Positions 1-7,288 of a stretch of 7,886 nucleotides of DNA are shown here, one piece after another. Numbering within the stretch: position 1 is the first letter of the stretch; each line of letters starts with the position of its first letter. The stretch is from an uncultured Eubacteriales bacterium. Lineage in GTDB: Bacteria > Bacillota_A > Clostridia > Christensenellales > Aristaeellaceae. Made by a program: the position numbers and the translations under genes. The stretch is from the NCBI GenBank assembly GCA_902803675.1, contig CADCQZ010000435.1, positions 1 to 7,886 on the forward strand, given 5' to 3'. The notes below the pieces were generated by a model. It was given only the letters and a program-made list of their open reading frames with translations, did no database searches and was not told the DNA's origin.

Positions 1-1733
1 CGCGGGGGCAGCGCCAGGATCCGGGGCGAAGGCAGACCGCTGAGAGACGCGAACTCGCATACGGCGCTCCCGAACCCGCCGGAGATCTGATGCTCCTCGA
101 CGGTGAAGCAGGGCCCTTTGCGCAGGGCGTCCGCAAGGAGGGTCTCATCCAGAGGCCGCACGGAATTGGCCCCGATGACCGTCACGGATATGCCCTGCGC
201 CTCCAGGAGGCCGGCTGCCTTCAGGGCCTCGCCCGCCATGTTGCCCGAGGCGATGATCGAACCGGACGCGCCCTCACGCAGCACATGCCACTTCCCGGGC
301 TCGAAAGGCCCGGTGACGGCCGCGGGCAGGGGGTCGAAGCGTTTCGGGTACCTGATCACGTTAGGCCCGGCGCCGCGGGCCGCGCGGGAGACCATCGCCA
401 GGAGCTCCTCAAGACAGACCGGCGTGCAGATATCAAGGCCCGGGACGGCCCTGAAGCAGCTGATGCCGTAGAGCCCGTGATGGGTCATGCCGTCCTGGGA
501 TGCGAACTCGGCCCGGTCCGACAGGAAGGTCACGGGGAGCCCCTGACAGCACACATCCTCCAGGATCTGATCGACGGCCCGCTGAAAGAAAGTGTCGTAC
601 ACCGCCACGAAGGGCTTCATCCCTCCCGCGGCCAGGCCCGCCGCCATGGTGACGGCATGCTCCTCGGCGATCCCGACATCAAAGAGCCGGTCAGGGAATC
701 GTTTCGCGAAAGAGGCAAAGCCCGTGCCCCTGGTCATCGCGGCGGTCACCACGGCGATCTTCGGGTCCTTTTGAGCCTCTTCGAGCAGGCGGGCGCAGAC
801 TTCCTCGCCCGCCGCCTTTCCGCCGGCGGCCCCTTTGGGCGGGAGGTTGTGAAATCCCTCCGGGTTCTTTTCCGCTTCCTCGTGCCCTCTGCCCTTCTGG
901 GTCATCACGTGGATCAGCACGGGCTCATCCATGTTCTGAGCCTTCGCCAGCACGGTGGAAAGGCGCTTGATGTCATGCCCGTCCACGGGGCCGATATACC
1001 GGATCCCCAGGGACGAGAAGAACTTGTCGTTGATGAAGATGTTCCTGATATGGTCCTTAAAGTTATGGAACAGGTCGTGCAGCCTTTTCCCGCACACAGG
1101 CACCTTCAGCAGCGCCTTGGACACGTTCCCCTTGATCTGCTGCCAGCCCTTGCTCAAGCGCAGGTAGGTCAGGTAATTAGAGAGCGCCCCCACGTTGCCT
1201 GAGATGGACATGCCGTTGTCATTGAGCACGATGATGACCCGGGTGCGGGTGTTCCCCATATCGTTGAGGGCTTCGTAGGCCATCCCGCCGGTCATGGCGC
1301 CGTCGCCCACGACGCACACCACCCGGTGATCCCCGCCCGTCAGATCCCGCGCCCGGGCCATGCCGGCGGCCATGGACAGGGAGGAAGAAGAGTGCCCGGT
1401 ATTGAAAAGATCATACGGGCTCTCCTCCCGCCGGGGAAAGCCGCTGATGCCCCCCTCCTGACGGATCGTGGAGAAGGACCGATACCGGCCGGTCAGGAGT
1501 TTATGCACGTAGCACTGGTGTCCCACATCAAAAATGATTTTGTCTTTCGAAAAATCAAAAACATGATATAATGACAGAGTCAGCTCCACGATGCCCAGGT
1601 TGCTGGCCAGATGGCCGCCGTTGACGCTGACCGTATCGACCATGACCTGCCTGACCTCGGAAGCGATCTCTTCCAGGTCACTCACGGGCAGGGACTTGAG
1701 TTGTTCAGGAGCCTTCAGATCCGATAATTTCAT
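1..1733 (-). CDS. dxs: 1-deoxy-D-xylulose-5-phosphate synthase, C-terminus cut by the window edge
   Basis: This cytoplasmic thiamine diphosphate (ThDP) enzyme condenses pyruvate with glyceraldehyde 3-phosphate to give DXP, the first step of the MEP isoprenoid pathway, which also feeds thiamine and pyridoxal synthesis. Reading 577 codons leftward gives an unbroken frame. Visible motifs, numbered from the chosen start: NGGHLASNLG (H41) and DVGHQ (H72), GHSSSSLS at 113-120, the ThDP/Mg motif GDGAMTGG at 143-150 with NDN at 171-173, FH at 294-295, catalytic Glu357 in AEEHAVT, and DRA...QDGMTHHG (R407, D414, H418). These match E. coli H49, H80, H299, E370, R420, D427 and H431 with consistent spacing. 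The family is about 620 residues, so roughly 40 are missing off the left edge. Two ATGs are adjacent (1736 and 1733); AGGTGG lies 4 nt before the second but only 1 nt before the first, so I chose 1733. Some usually conserved glycine/glutamate positions differ (see findings), so a divergent paralogue is possible. Confidence 0.95.
   Translation of the reverse strand, partial: MKLSDLKAPEQLKSLPVSDLEEIASEVRQVMVDTVSVNGGHLASNLGIVELTLSLYHVFDFSKDKIIFDVGHQCYVHKLLTGRYRSFSTIRQEGGISGFPRREESPYDLFNTGHSSSSLSMAAGMARARDLTGGDHRVVCVVGDGAMTGGMAYEALNDMGNTRTRVIIVLNDNGMSISGNVGALSNYLTYLRLSKGWQQIKGNVSKALLKVPVCGKRLHDLFHNFKDHIRNIFINDKFFSSLGIRYIGPVDGHDIKRLSTVLAKAQNMDEPVLIHVMTQKGRGHEEAEKNPEGFHNLPPKGAAGGKAAGEEVCARLLEEAQKDPKIAVVTAAMTRGTGFASFAKRFPDRLFDVGIAEEHAVTMAAGLAAGGMKPFVAVYDTFFQRAVDQILEDVCCQGLPVTFLSDRAEFASQDGMTHHGLYGISCFRAVPGLDICTPVCLEELLAMVSRAARGAGPNVIRYPKRFDPLPAAVTGPFEPGKWHVLREGASGSIIASGNMAGEALKAAGLLEAQGISVTVIGANSVRPLDETLLADALRKGPCFTVEEHQISGGFGSAVCEFASLSGLPSPRILALPP
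1564..1572 (+). promoter_or_regulatory. Perfect extended -10 (TGATATAAT), candidate rightward promoter inside dxs
   Basis: The plus strand reads TG-A-TATAAT, a full match to an extended -10. It sits at the right end of a strikingly AT-rich patch (about 1530-1575) in an otherwise GC-rich gene. No good -35 lies at 17 nt; TTGTCT occurs 21 nt upstream. Transcription would start near 1579, run antisense through the first codons of dxs, and reach the zinc-ribbon gene with a leader of about 240 nt. It could drive the three-gene operon, an antisense RNA, or both. The AT-rich patch also encodes conserved DXS residues, so chance is not excluded. Confidence 0.45.
1701..1728 (+). promoter_or_regulatory. 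Weaker alternative rightward promoter
   Basis: TTGTTC (1701-1706) and GATAAT (1723-1728) are separated by 16 nt on the plus strand. The -10 matches five of six positions and the -35 only its TTG. Transcription would start near 1735, giving a leader of about 84 nt for the zinc-ribbon gene. It overlaps the first codons of dxs in antisense. Confidence 0.25.
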
Positions 1734-1737
1734 CATT

Positions 1738-1743
1738 CCACCT
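1738..1743 (-). promoter_or_regulatory. Ribosome binding site of dxs
   Basis: The minus strand reads AGGTGG here, five of six matches to AGGAGG. It is 4 nt before the ATG at 1733 and 1 nt before the ATG at 1736. This spacing favours the downstream of the two tandem ATG codons as the real start. Confidence 0.6.
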
Positions 1744-1768
1744 GCAAGAAAGAATAGGATACGGGCTC

Positions 1769-1797
1769 AGTATAGCATAGTTCACCACACCCTGCAA
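1769..1797 (-). promoter_or_regulatory. Probable sigma-A promoter of dxs
   Basis: On the minus strand an extended -10, TGCTATACT (TATACT at 1774-1769, TG at 1777-1776), follows a weak -35 TTGCAG (1797-1792) with an ideal 17-nt spacer. The predicted transcript would start near 1762 and have a leader of about 25-30 nt, which fits the dxs ribosome binding site. The -35 matches only in TTG, so activity probably relies on the extended -10. Confidence 0.6.
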
Positions 1798-1807
1798 ATC
1801 GATAAAC

Positions 1808-1812
1808 GAGGT
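1808..1812 (+). promoter_or_regulatory. Ribosome binding site fixing the start of the zinc-ribbon gene
   Basis: GAGGT lies 6 nt before the ATG at 1819. The same frame is open back to an ATG at 1591, but that extension would overlap dxs, has no comparable site, and would put 76 low-complexity residues in front of the zinc ribbon. The GAGGT site therefore decides the start. Confidence 0.75.
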
Positions 1813-1818
1813 ACACGA

Positions 1819-3579
1819 ATGAAATGTCCCAACTGCGGAATGTGGAACCGCGACAGCCTGCCCCGCTGCTTCAAGTGCGGCACGCCTCTTGACGGCGCTC
1901 ACAGGACCCAGCTGCCCTGGGAAGAGGAGATGCAGTCCATCCAGAAGGGGCGCGAATATACCCGGATCGGCGAGGACGGCCGGGCCGTGACCGAAAAGGA
2001 CGACCGGGAAGTGCTGGCCGAAGAGATGGCCCAGCTCCAGAAACGCTGGGAGCACGGCCAGGAGGAACAGAACCGGCTGCGCACCGCCTCCGCGGCCCTC
2101 AACATCCATCCCTCCACCAGGAACATCGAGCGCGTCTCATCCCGGAGCCATCCGGAATACCGCAACCCGTACATCTATTCCAATGTGGAGGTGGAGGGCG
2201 AGGTCAGGCCGAACGCCAGGAGAGTGGATCCCCCGGCGCAGGATCTTTTCGAAGACGGCCCCGTGAACGACAAGCGGCGGCAGAGGCCCGAAAAGCTCAA
2301 GCCGCTGAAGAATTACCGGGTCACCCGCCGGTTCATTTCAGCCCGGGTGCTCAGGGCAGCGGCGCTCATCATGATCGCCGCCGCCCTGCTGCTGGCCGCG
2401 TACCGGTATCTCTACCTGCCCTTCATGGAGGACTCGAAAAAGGAGAGCATCACCGAGACGGCGATCATCACCCCCTCGATCCTGGAGGACGATCCGGCCC
2501 ACACCATCCGGATCCCCGGCGAGGAAGGCGCCAGCATCTATATCAAGGAACTGCGCCGTTCCTACACCGTGACCGGAGGATACGCCACCATCGAGATCGC
2601 GGACTATGTGTGGTACGAGAACAACGAGTCCGTCACGGAGGAAGAGGTGACGGCCACCATCACCCCGTACCTGAAGACCAACGCCGGAGAGCAGGTGGCC
2701 ATGGGCGTGCTCACGTTCCCGGTGACCATCCCCGTGAGCCCCCTGACACTGGTGAGCCCGGACACCGGTTACGCCGAGGTGTCCACCCCCCTGTACAACA
2801 TCCAGTTCCGGGTGGACAAAAACAGCACCGTGACCATCAACGGCGAGAACTATTCCGACCTGGTGAACACCCAGAACGGCCTGATCTCCTACAACGCCAC
2901 GGTCCAGCCCATCGGGAACAATTATTATGAGATCAGGACCCGATGCCAGAACTACCGGGAGAACAGCGTGACCGTGACTATCTACCGGGCCGTGCAGGAG
3001 ATCCCCCTGGACCTGAGCACCACCCTGGGCAACAGGGCCATCGAGGAGACCATGACCATCACCGCCACCACCCTGCCCGGAGCCACCGTCACCGTGGAGA
3101 CGCCCCATGAGGATCTGGACCTGAGCCGGCTCAATTCCACAGGCGAATTCTCCTTCAAGGCCCGGTTCGAGACCATCGGCACCAACACCATCACCATCGT
3201 GGCCACCTACCCCGGCAAGGAACCCTCGATCGTCAACTACGACGTGTATTACCTGCCTCCCGCCGCGGTCTACACGCGCCAGGCATGGCCCCTGAACACG
3301 GCCTGGCACTACTCGGACCTGCTGAGCAATATCTCCGCCCGGATCGCCAAATCCCAGATCTACGTGTGCGAGGGCACCATCGTCAGCATCCTGTCCAACT
3401 CGCCCCAGCTGGCGATCATGGAGATCGGTGACAAAACATCGTCCCGGCAGGTGCTCCTCGAGAACCAGACGACGGATACCTGGGCCGTCGGCGAGAGCTA
3501 CCGGGTGTTCGCGGACGTGTACGGGCTGTACAACGGCATGCCGCGTTTCGTCGGAAGATATACCTACCCACCCAGATAG
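1819..3579 (+). CDS. Zinc-ribbon, single-pass membrane protein with a large Ig/OB-like ectodomain
   Basis: I do not recognise a named family for this 586-residue protein. In order it has: an N-terminal zinc ribbon with two CxxC knuckles (C3/C6 and C17/C20); a charged, mostly helical cytoplasmic stretch (about 35-92, perhaps coiled coil); an Arg/Lys-rich segment (about 150-179); one membrane helix (about 177-199); and a Thr/Val-rich beta-type ectodomain. The ectodomain contains two probable Ig-like modules (about 309-391 and 392-480) and a C-terminal domain (about 505-586) whose strand pattern resembles an OB fold. There is no signal peptide. The basic patch before the helix predicts cytoplasmic N-terminus and external C-terminus. 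It is the first gene of an operon, ending 27 nt before an ABC exporter gene. A role as sensor, scaffold or accessory subunit of the exporter is inference only; the domain fold names are judged from sequence pattern. Confidence 0.85.
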   Translation: MKCPNCGMWNRDSLPRCFKCGTPLDGAHRTQLPWEEEMQSIQKGREYTRIGEDGRAVTEKDDREVLAEEMAQLQKRWEHGQEEQNRLRTASAALNIHPSTRNIERVSSRSHPEYRNPYIYSNVEVEGEVRPNARRVDPPAQDLFEDGPVNDKRRQRPEKLKPLKNYRVTRRFISARVLRAAALIMIAAALLLAAYRYLYLPFMEDSKKESITETAIITPSILEDDPAHTIRIPGEEGASIYIKELRRSYTVTGGYATIEIADYVWYENNESVTEEEVTATITPYLKTNAGEQVAMGVLTFPVTIPVSPLTLVSPDTGYAEVSTPLYNIQFRVDKNSTVTINGENYSDLVNTQNGLISYNATVQPIGNNYYEIRTRCQNYRENSVTVTIYRAVQEIPLDLSTTLGNRAIEETMTITATTLPGATVTVETPHEDLDLSRLNSTGEFSFKARFETIGTNTITIVATYPGKEPSIVNYDVYYLPPAAVYTRQAWPLNTAWHYSDLLSNISARIAKSQIYVCEGTIVSILSNSPQLAIMEIGDKTSSRQVLLENQTTDTWAVGESYRVFADVYGLYNGMPRFVGRYTYPPR

Positions 3580-3606
3580 AAGCGAAAACCGGAAAAGAGG
3601 CGCCGA

Positions 3607-5358
3607 ATGATCAAAAAACTTCTTAAAAGCGTACGAGAGTACAAGCGCAGCTGCATCCTGGCCCCCACGATGGTCTCCATGGAGGTGATCATGGAGGTGA
3701 TCATCCCCATGCTGATGGCGGACATGATCGACAACGGCATCGAAAAGGGGGACCTGAAGCACGTGGCCGTCATGGGCGCCGTGCTCATCGCGGCCTCCTG
3801 CCTGTCCATGTTTTTCGGGCTCTACGCCGGACGCTGCGCGGCCGTGGGCGGCTGCGGTTTCGCGAAGAACCTGCGTGAGGACCTGTTCGCGAGGCTGCAG
3901 AGCTTCTCCTTCACGAACATCGACCGTTTCTCCACGGCCAGCCTGGTCACCCGTTTGACCACCGACGTGAGCAACGTGCAGAACGCCTTCCAGATGATCA
4001 TCCGCATGGCGGTACGATCCCCGATGATGCTGATCTTCGCCACGGTGATGGCCTTCAGGGTCAATTCCTCCCTGGCCATGGTGTTCCTGGTGGCCATCCC
4101 GGTGCTGGGCGTGGGGCTGTACCTCATCATGAGCCACGCCCATCCGATCTTCGAAAGGGTGTTCAAGACCTACGACAAGCTCAACCGCGTGGTCCGGGAA
4201 GACCTAAGGGGCATCCGGGTGGTCAAGTCCTACGTGCGCGAGGAGCATGAGGAGCAGAAATTCCGGAGCGTGTCGGACAGCATCTACCGGGATTTCTCCA
4301 AGGCCGAAAAGATCGTGGCCTGGAACAGCCCGCTGATGATGTTCTCGGTCAACACCAGCATGCTGCTGATCTCCTGGTTCGGCGCGAAGATGGTCATCGC
4401 CTCCGGGAACGGGATCCAGGCGCCCTTTATGACCGCCGGCCAGCTGATGAGCATGATGACCTATACCCTGCAGATCCTGATGAGCCTGATGATGCTGTCC
4501 TTCATCGTCATCATGATGACCATCTCCAGAGCGTCGGGCGAAAGGATCTGCGAGGTGCTCGACGAGAAAAACGACCTGACGGATCCCGAGGATCCCATCG
4601 ACACGGTGGAGGACGGGAGCATCCGGTTCGAGCACGTTTCATTCAGCTACAGCAAAGACATGAACAGGCTCTGTGTGAGGGATGTGGATCTGTTCATCCC
4701 ATCCGGGGCGACGGTGGGCATCCTGGGCGGCACCGGATCGTCCAAATCCTCCCTGGTGCAGCTGATCCCCCGGCTGTATGACGTGACGGCGGGCCGGCTG
4801 ATCGTGGGCGGGCATGACGTGAGAGAGTACCGCCTCAAGTCCCTCCGGGATCAGGTGGCCATGGTGCTGCAGAAAAACGTGCTCTTCAGCGGGACCATCC
4901 GGGAGAACCTGAAGTGGGGCAATGAGAACGCCTCGGACGAGGAGATCAGGGAGGCCGCCCGGATCGCCCAGGCCGACGGGTTCATCGAGAGCTTCCCGGA
5001 TAAATACGACACCTTCATCGAGCAGGGAGGCGCCAACGTGTCCGGCGGCCAGAGGCAGCGGCTTTGCATCGCCAGGGCCCTTCTGAAGAAACCGAAGATC
5101 CTGATCCTGGACGATTCCACCAGCGCCGTGGACACCCGCACCGACGCGCTCATCCGCGAGGGCTTCAAAAACAGCATCCCGGACACCACCAAGCTGATCA
5201 TTGCCCAGCGGGTGGCCTCCGTGAAGAACGCCGACATCATCATCCTGATGGATGAGGGCCGTATCGCCGCTTCGGGCACCCATGACGAACTGATGGAGAC
5301 CAGCGATATCTACCGCGAGATCTATACCTCACAGCAGCGCGGCAGCGGGGAGGAATGA
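3607..5358 (+). CDS. Heterodimeric ABC exporter half, degenerate ATP-site subunit (TM287/BmrC-like)
   Basis: This 583-residue half-transporter has a six-helix type IV exporter membrane domain (about 1-310) fused to a nucleotide-binding domain (about 339-575). ATP motifs: A-loop Tyr348, Walker A GGTGSSKSS at 374-382 (Lys380), Q-loop Gln422, signature VSGGQ at 478-482, Walker B ending Asp502 followed by Asp503, and Gln534 where the H-loop His should be. The missing catalytic Glu and His mark it as the degenerate-site partner of a heterodimer; its good signature motif should complete the active site of the next gene's product. The Ser inside Walker A is, from memory, normal in this subfamily. 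AGAGG lies 6 nt before the ATG. The last two helices are very Met-rich. Family members export drugs, peptides or lipids from the inner leaflet; the substrate here is unknown. Confidence 0.93.
   Translation: MIKKLLKSVREYKRSCILAPTMVSMEVIMEVIIPMLMADMIDNGIEKGDLKHVAVMGAVLIAASCLSMFFGLYAGRCAAVGGCGFAKNLREDLFARLQSFSFTNIDRFSTASLVTRLTTDVSNVQNAFQMIIRMAVRSPMMLIFATVMAFRVNSSLAMVFLVAIPVLGVGLYLIMSHAHPIFERVFKTYDKLNRVVREDLRGIRVVKSYVREEHEEQKFRSVSDSIYRDFSKAEKIVAWNSPLMMFSVNTSMLLISWFGAKMVIASGNGIQAPFMTAGQLMSMMTYTLQILMSLMMLSFIVIMMTISRASGERICEVLDEKNDLTDPEDPIDTVEDGSIRFEHVSFSYSKDMNRLCVRDVDLFIPSGATVGILGGTGSSKSSLVQLIPRLYDVTAGRLIVGGHDVREYRLKSLRDQVAMVLQKNVLFSGTIRENLKWGNENASDEEIREAARIAQADGFIESFPDKYDTFIEQGGANVSGGQRQRLCIARALLKKPKILILDDSTSAVDTRTDALIREGFKNSIPDTTKLIIAQRVASVKNADIIILMDEGRIAASGTHDELMETSDIYREIYTSQQRGSGEE
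5347..5353 (+). promoter_or_regulatory. Strong ribosome binding site within the end of the upstream gene
   Basis: GGGGAGG lies in the last codons of the first ABC gene and 8 nt before the ATG at 5362. The first gene stops at 5358, leaving 3 nt between the genes. The arrangement predicts translational coupling and balanced synthesis of the two transporter halves. Confidence 0.7.
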
Positions 5359-5361
5359 GAC

Positions 5362-7278
5362 ATGCAGGGAAACAGAAGAGCGCGCGGCGCTGTCAACATC
5401 AAGCAGCTCCGCACCATCGATAAGGGCGTATTGAAAAGGCTGCTGGCCTATCTGAAGCACTATAAAAAGCAGGCCGCCGTGGTGCTCGCCGGGATCATCA
5501 TTTCCAGCGCGTCGGGCGTGGCGTCCTCCCTGTTCCTCGGGATGCTGATCGACCGGTACATCATGCCCATGATCGGGCAGGCGGCGCCGGATTACTCCGG
5601 CCTCATCCGGGCCCTCATCGTGATGGCGCTGATCTACCTGGCGGGCATCGTGGCGTCCCTGATGTACAACCGCAGCATGGCCGTGATCGGCCAGGGCGTG
5701 CTCAAGACCGTGCGCGACGACATGTTCGCCCATATGCAGACCCTGCCCATCAAGTACTTCGACACCCATCCCTTCGGGGACGTGATGAGCCGCTACACCA
5801 ACGACACGGACACCCTGAGGCAGCTGATCACCCAGTCCATCCCCACCACCATCCAGTCCGCCATGACCATCCTTTTCGTGGTGGGATCCATGCTGTACAC
5901 CAGCGTTTACCTGACGCTGTTCATCTTCGTGTGCCTCATCGGCATGCTCCAGGTGACCAAGCGCGTGACCGGCGCCAGCGGCAAGTATTTCGCCCGTCAG
6001 CAGAAGGAACTGGGCAGCGTGAACGCCTATATCGAGGAGATCGTGGGCGGCCAGAAGGTGGTCAAGGTGTTCACGCACGAAAAGGCCTGCGCGGAAGAAT
6101 TCGATAAAAGGAACGGCGAGCTGTTCGAGGTGGCCAGCAGGGCCAACACCTACGCCAGCATCCTGGGCCCCATCATGAACAACATGGGTTACTTCCTCTA
6201 CGCCTTCATCGCTATCGCGGGCGGTGCCCTGGCCCTGAGCGGGATCGGGAACCTGTCCCTGACGGGCATCGCTCCCCTGACCCTGGGCTCGATCGCCGCC
6301 TTCCTGCAGCTGTCAAGGAATTTCCTGAACCCCATCAACCAGCTGAGCCAGCAGCTCAACGTGATCGTCATGGCCATGGCGGGCGCCGGACGCATCTTCG
6401 AGCTCATGGACGAGAAGGAAGAGCCGGACAATGGCTATGTCACCCTGGTGAACGTCACCCCCGACGGAAAGGAAACGCAGGAGCACACCGGCATGTGGGC
6501 CTGGAAGCATCCCCACGGCGACGGTACCACCACCTATACCCGTCTGAAGGGCGAGGTGACACTGGACCACGTGGACTTCGGCTATAACGAGGACCGCCTG
6601 GTGCTCCACGACATCACCCTGTACGCCCTGGAAGGCCAGAAGGTCGCTTTCGTGGGCGCCACCGGCGCCGGCAAGACCACGATCACCAACCTGATCAACC
6701 GCTTCTACGATATCGCCGACGGCAAGATCCGCTATGACGGCATCAATATCAACAAAATAAAAAAGCCCGCCCTCAGGAAATCCCTGGGCGTGGTGCTGCA
6801 GGACGTGAACCTGTTCACCGGCACAGTCATGGACAACATCCGATACGGCAATCTGGACGCGACGGACGATGAATGCATCGACGCGGCCAAGCGGGTCAAC
6901 GCCGACAGTTTCATCCGGATGCTGCCCCAGGGATATGACACGATGCTGGAGAGCGACGGCGCCAACCTGAGCCAGGGCCAGCGGCAGCTGCTGTCCATCG
7001 CCCGGGCCGCGGTGGCCGATCCGCCCGTCATGATCCTGGACGAAGCCACCTCCTCCATCGATACCCGCACCGAGGCCCTGGTGCAGAAGGGCATGGACGC
7101 CCTGATGCAGGGCCGCACCGTGTTCGTGATCGCGCACCGGCTGTCCACCGTCATGAACGCGGACGTGATCATGGTGCTGGAAAACGGGCATATCATCGAA
7201 AGAGGCAGCCACGACCAGCTGATCGCCCAGAAGGGCAAGTATTACCAGCTGTACACCGGCGCCTTCGAGCTGGAATGA
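5362..7278 (+). CDS. Heterodimeric ABC exporter half, consensus ATP-site subunit (TM288/BmrD-like)
   Basis: This 638-residue half-transporter pairs with the preceding gene product. It has a cytoplasmic N-terminus (about 1-37), six membrane helices (the first at about 38-60, the second at about 81-102, the last near 330), and a nucleotide-binding domain (about 394-630). Its motifs are A-loop Tyr408, Walker A GATGAGKTT at 432-440 (Lys438), Q-loop Gln480, signature LSQGQ at 536-540, Walker B Asp560 with catalytic Glu561, and H-loop His592. It therefore supplies the catalytic half of the active site, while its variant signature faces the partner's degenerate Walker A/B. An extra segment (about 352-392, containing WAWKHPHGDG) joins the membrane and ATPase domains; I recall a similar insert in clostridial relatives. 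The start is supported by GGGGAGG 8 nt upstream. It is the last gene of the operon. Substrate unknown. Confidence 0.94.
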   Translation: MQGNRRARGAVNIKQLRTIDKGVLKRLLAYLKHYKKQAAVVLAGIIISSASGVASSLFLGMLIDRYIMPMIGQAAPDYSGLIRALIVMALIYLAGIVASLMYNRSMAVIGQGVLKTVRDDMFAHMQTLPIKYFDTHPFGDVMSRYTNDTDTLRQLITQSIPTTIQSAMTILFVVGSMLYTSVYLTLFIFVCLIGMLQVTKRVTGASGKYFARQQKELGSVNAYIEEIVGGQKVVKVFTHEKACAEEFDKRNGELFEVASRANTYASILGPIMNNMGYFLYAFIAIAGGALALSGIGNLSLTGIAPLTLGSIAAFLQLSRNFLNPINQLSQQLNVIVMAMAGAGRIFELMDEKEEPDNGYVTLVNVTPDGKETQEHTGMWAWKHPHGDGTTTYTRLKGEVTLDHVDFGYNEDRLVLHDITLYALEGQKVAFVGATGAGKTTITNLINRFYDIADGKIRYDGININKIKKPALRKSLGVVLQDVNLFTGTVMDNIRYGNLDATDDECIDAAKRVNADSFIRMLPQGYDTMLESDGANLSQGQRQLLSIARAAVADPPVMILDEATSSIDTRTEALVQKGMDALMQGRTVFVIAHRLSTVMNADVIMVLENGHIIERGSHDQLIAQKGKYYQLYTGAFELE

Positions 7279-7288
7279 CCCCCGGAGC
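7279..7288. other. 10-bp gap between convergent stop codons
   Basis: The rightward ABC gene stops at 7278 and the leftward membrane protein gene stops at 7289. The gap is too short to hold a terminator for either direction, so transcripts from both sides must run into the opposite gene. Confidence 0.85.

Noticed and set aside
90..1202. A plus-strand open frame of 370 codons opposite dxs.
   Set aside because: It is a shadow of dxs, whose minus-strand frame carries all the DXS motifs without a break.
1591..1818. An upstream in-frame extension of the zinc-ribbon gene starting at 1591.
   Set aside because: It overlaps the start of dxs in antisense, has no good ribosome binding site, and the added residues look like non-coding translation. 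The ATG at 1819 has GAGGT 6 nt upstream and begins directly with the zinc ribbon.
3679..3702. An exact 12-bp tandem repeat (ATGGAGGTGATC twice) in the first ABC gene, also resembling an internal start site.
   Set aside because: It encodes MEVIMEVI in the first membrane helix, where I recall relatives having a similar LEVIMEVLIP sequence, so a recent duplication is not needed. An internal start would remove part of the first helix.
2338..4143. A long minus-strand open frame (601 codons) across the zinc-ribbon and first ABC genes.
   Set aside because: Its product is His-, Gly- and Asp-rich without domain features, which is typical of the antisense of GC-rich coding sequence. The plus strand there has clear domains.
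4726..4752. Ser379 in place of the usual Gly in the Walker A motif (GGTGSSKSS) as a possible inactivating mutation.
   Set aside because: As I remember them, many clostridial relatives have the same GTGSSKS sequence, and the key Lys380 is present. It appears to be a subfamily feature of the degenerate-site subunit.
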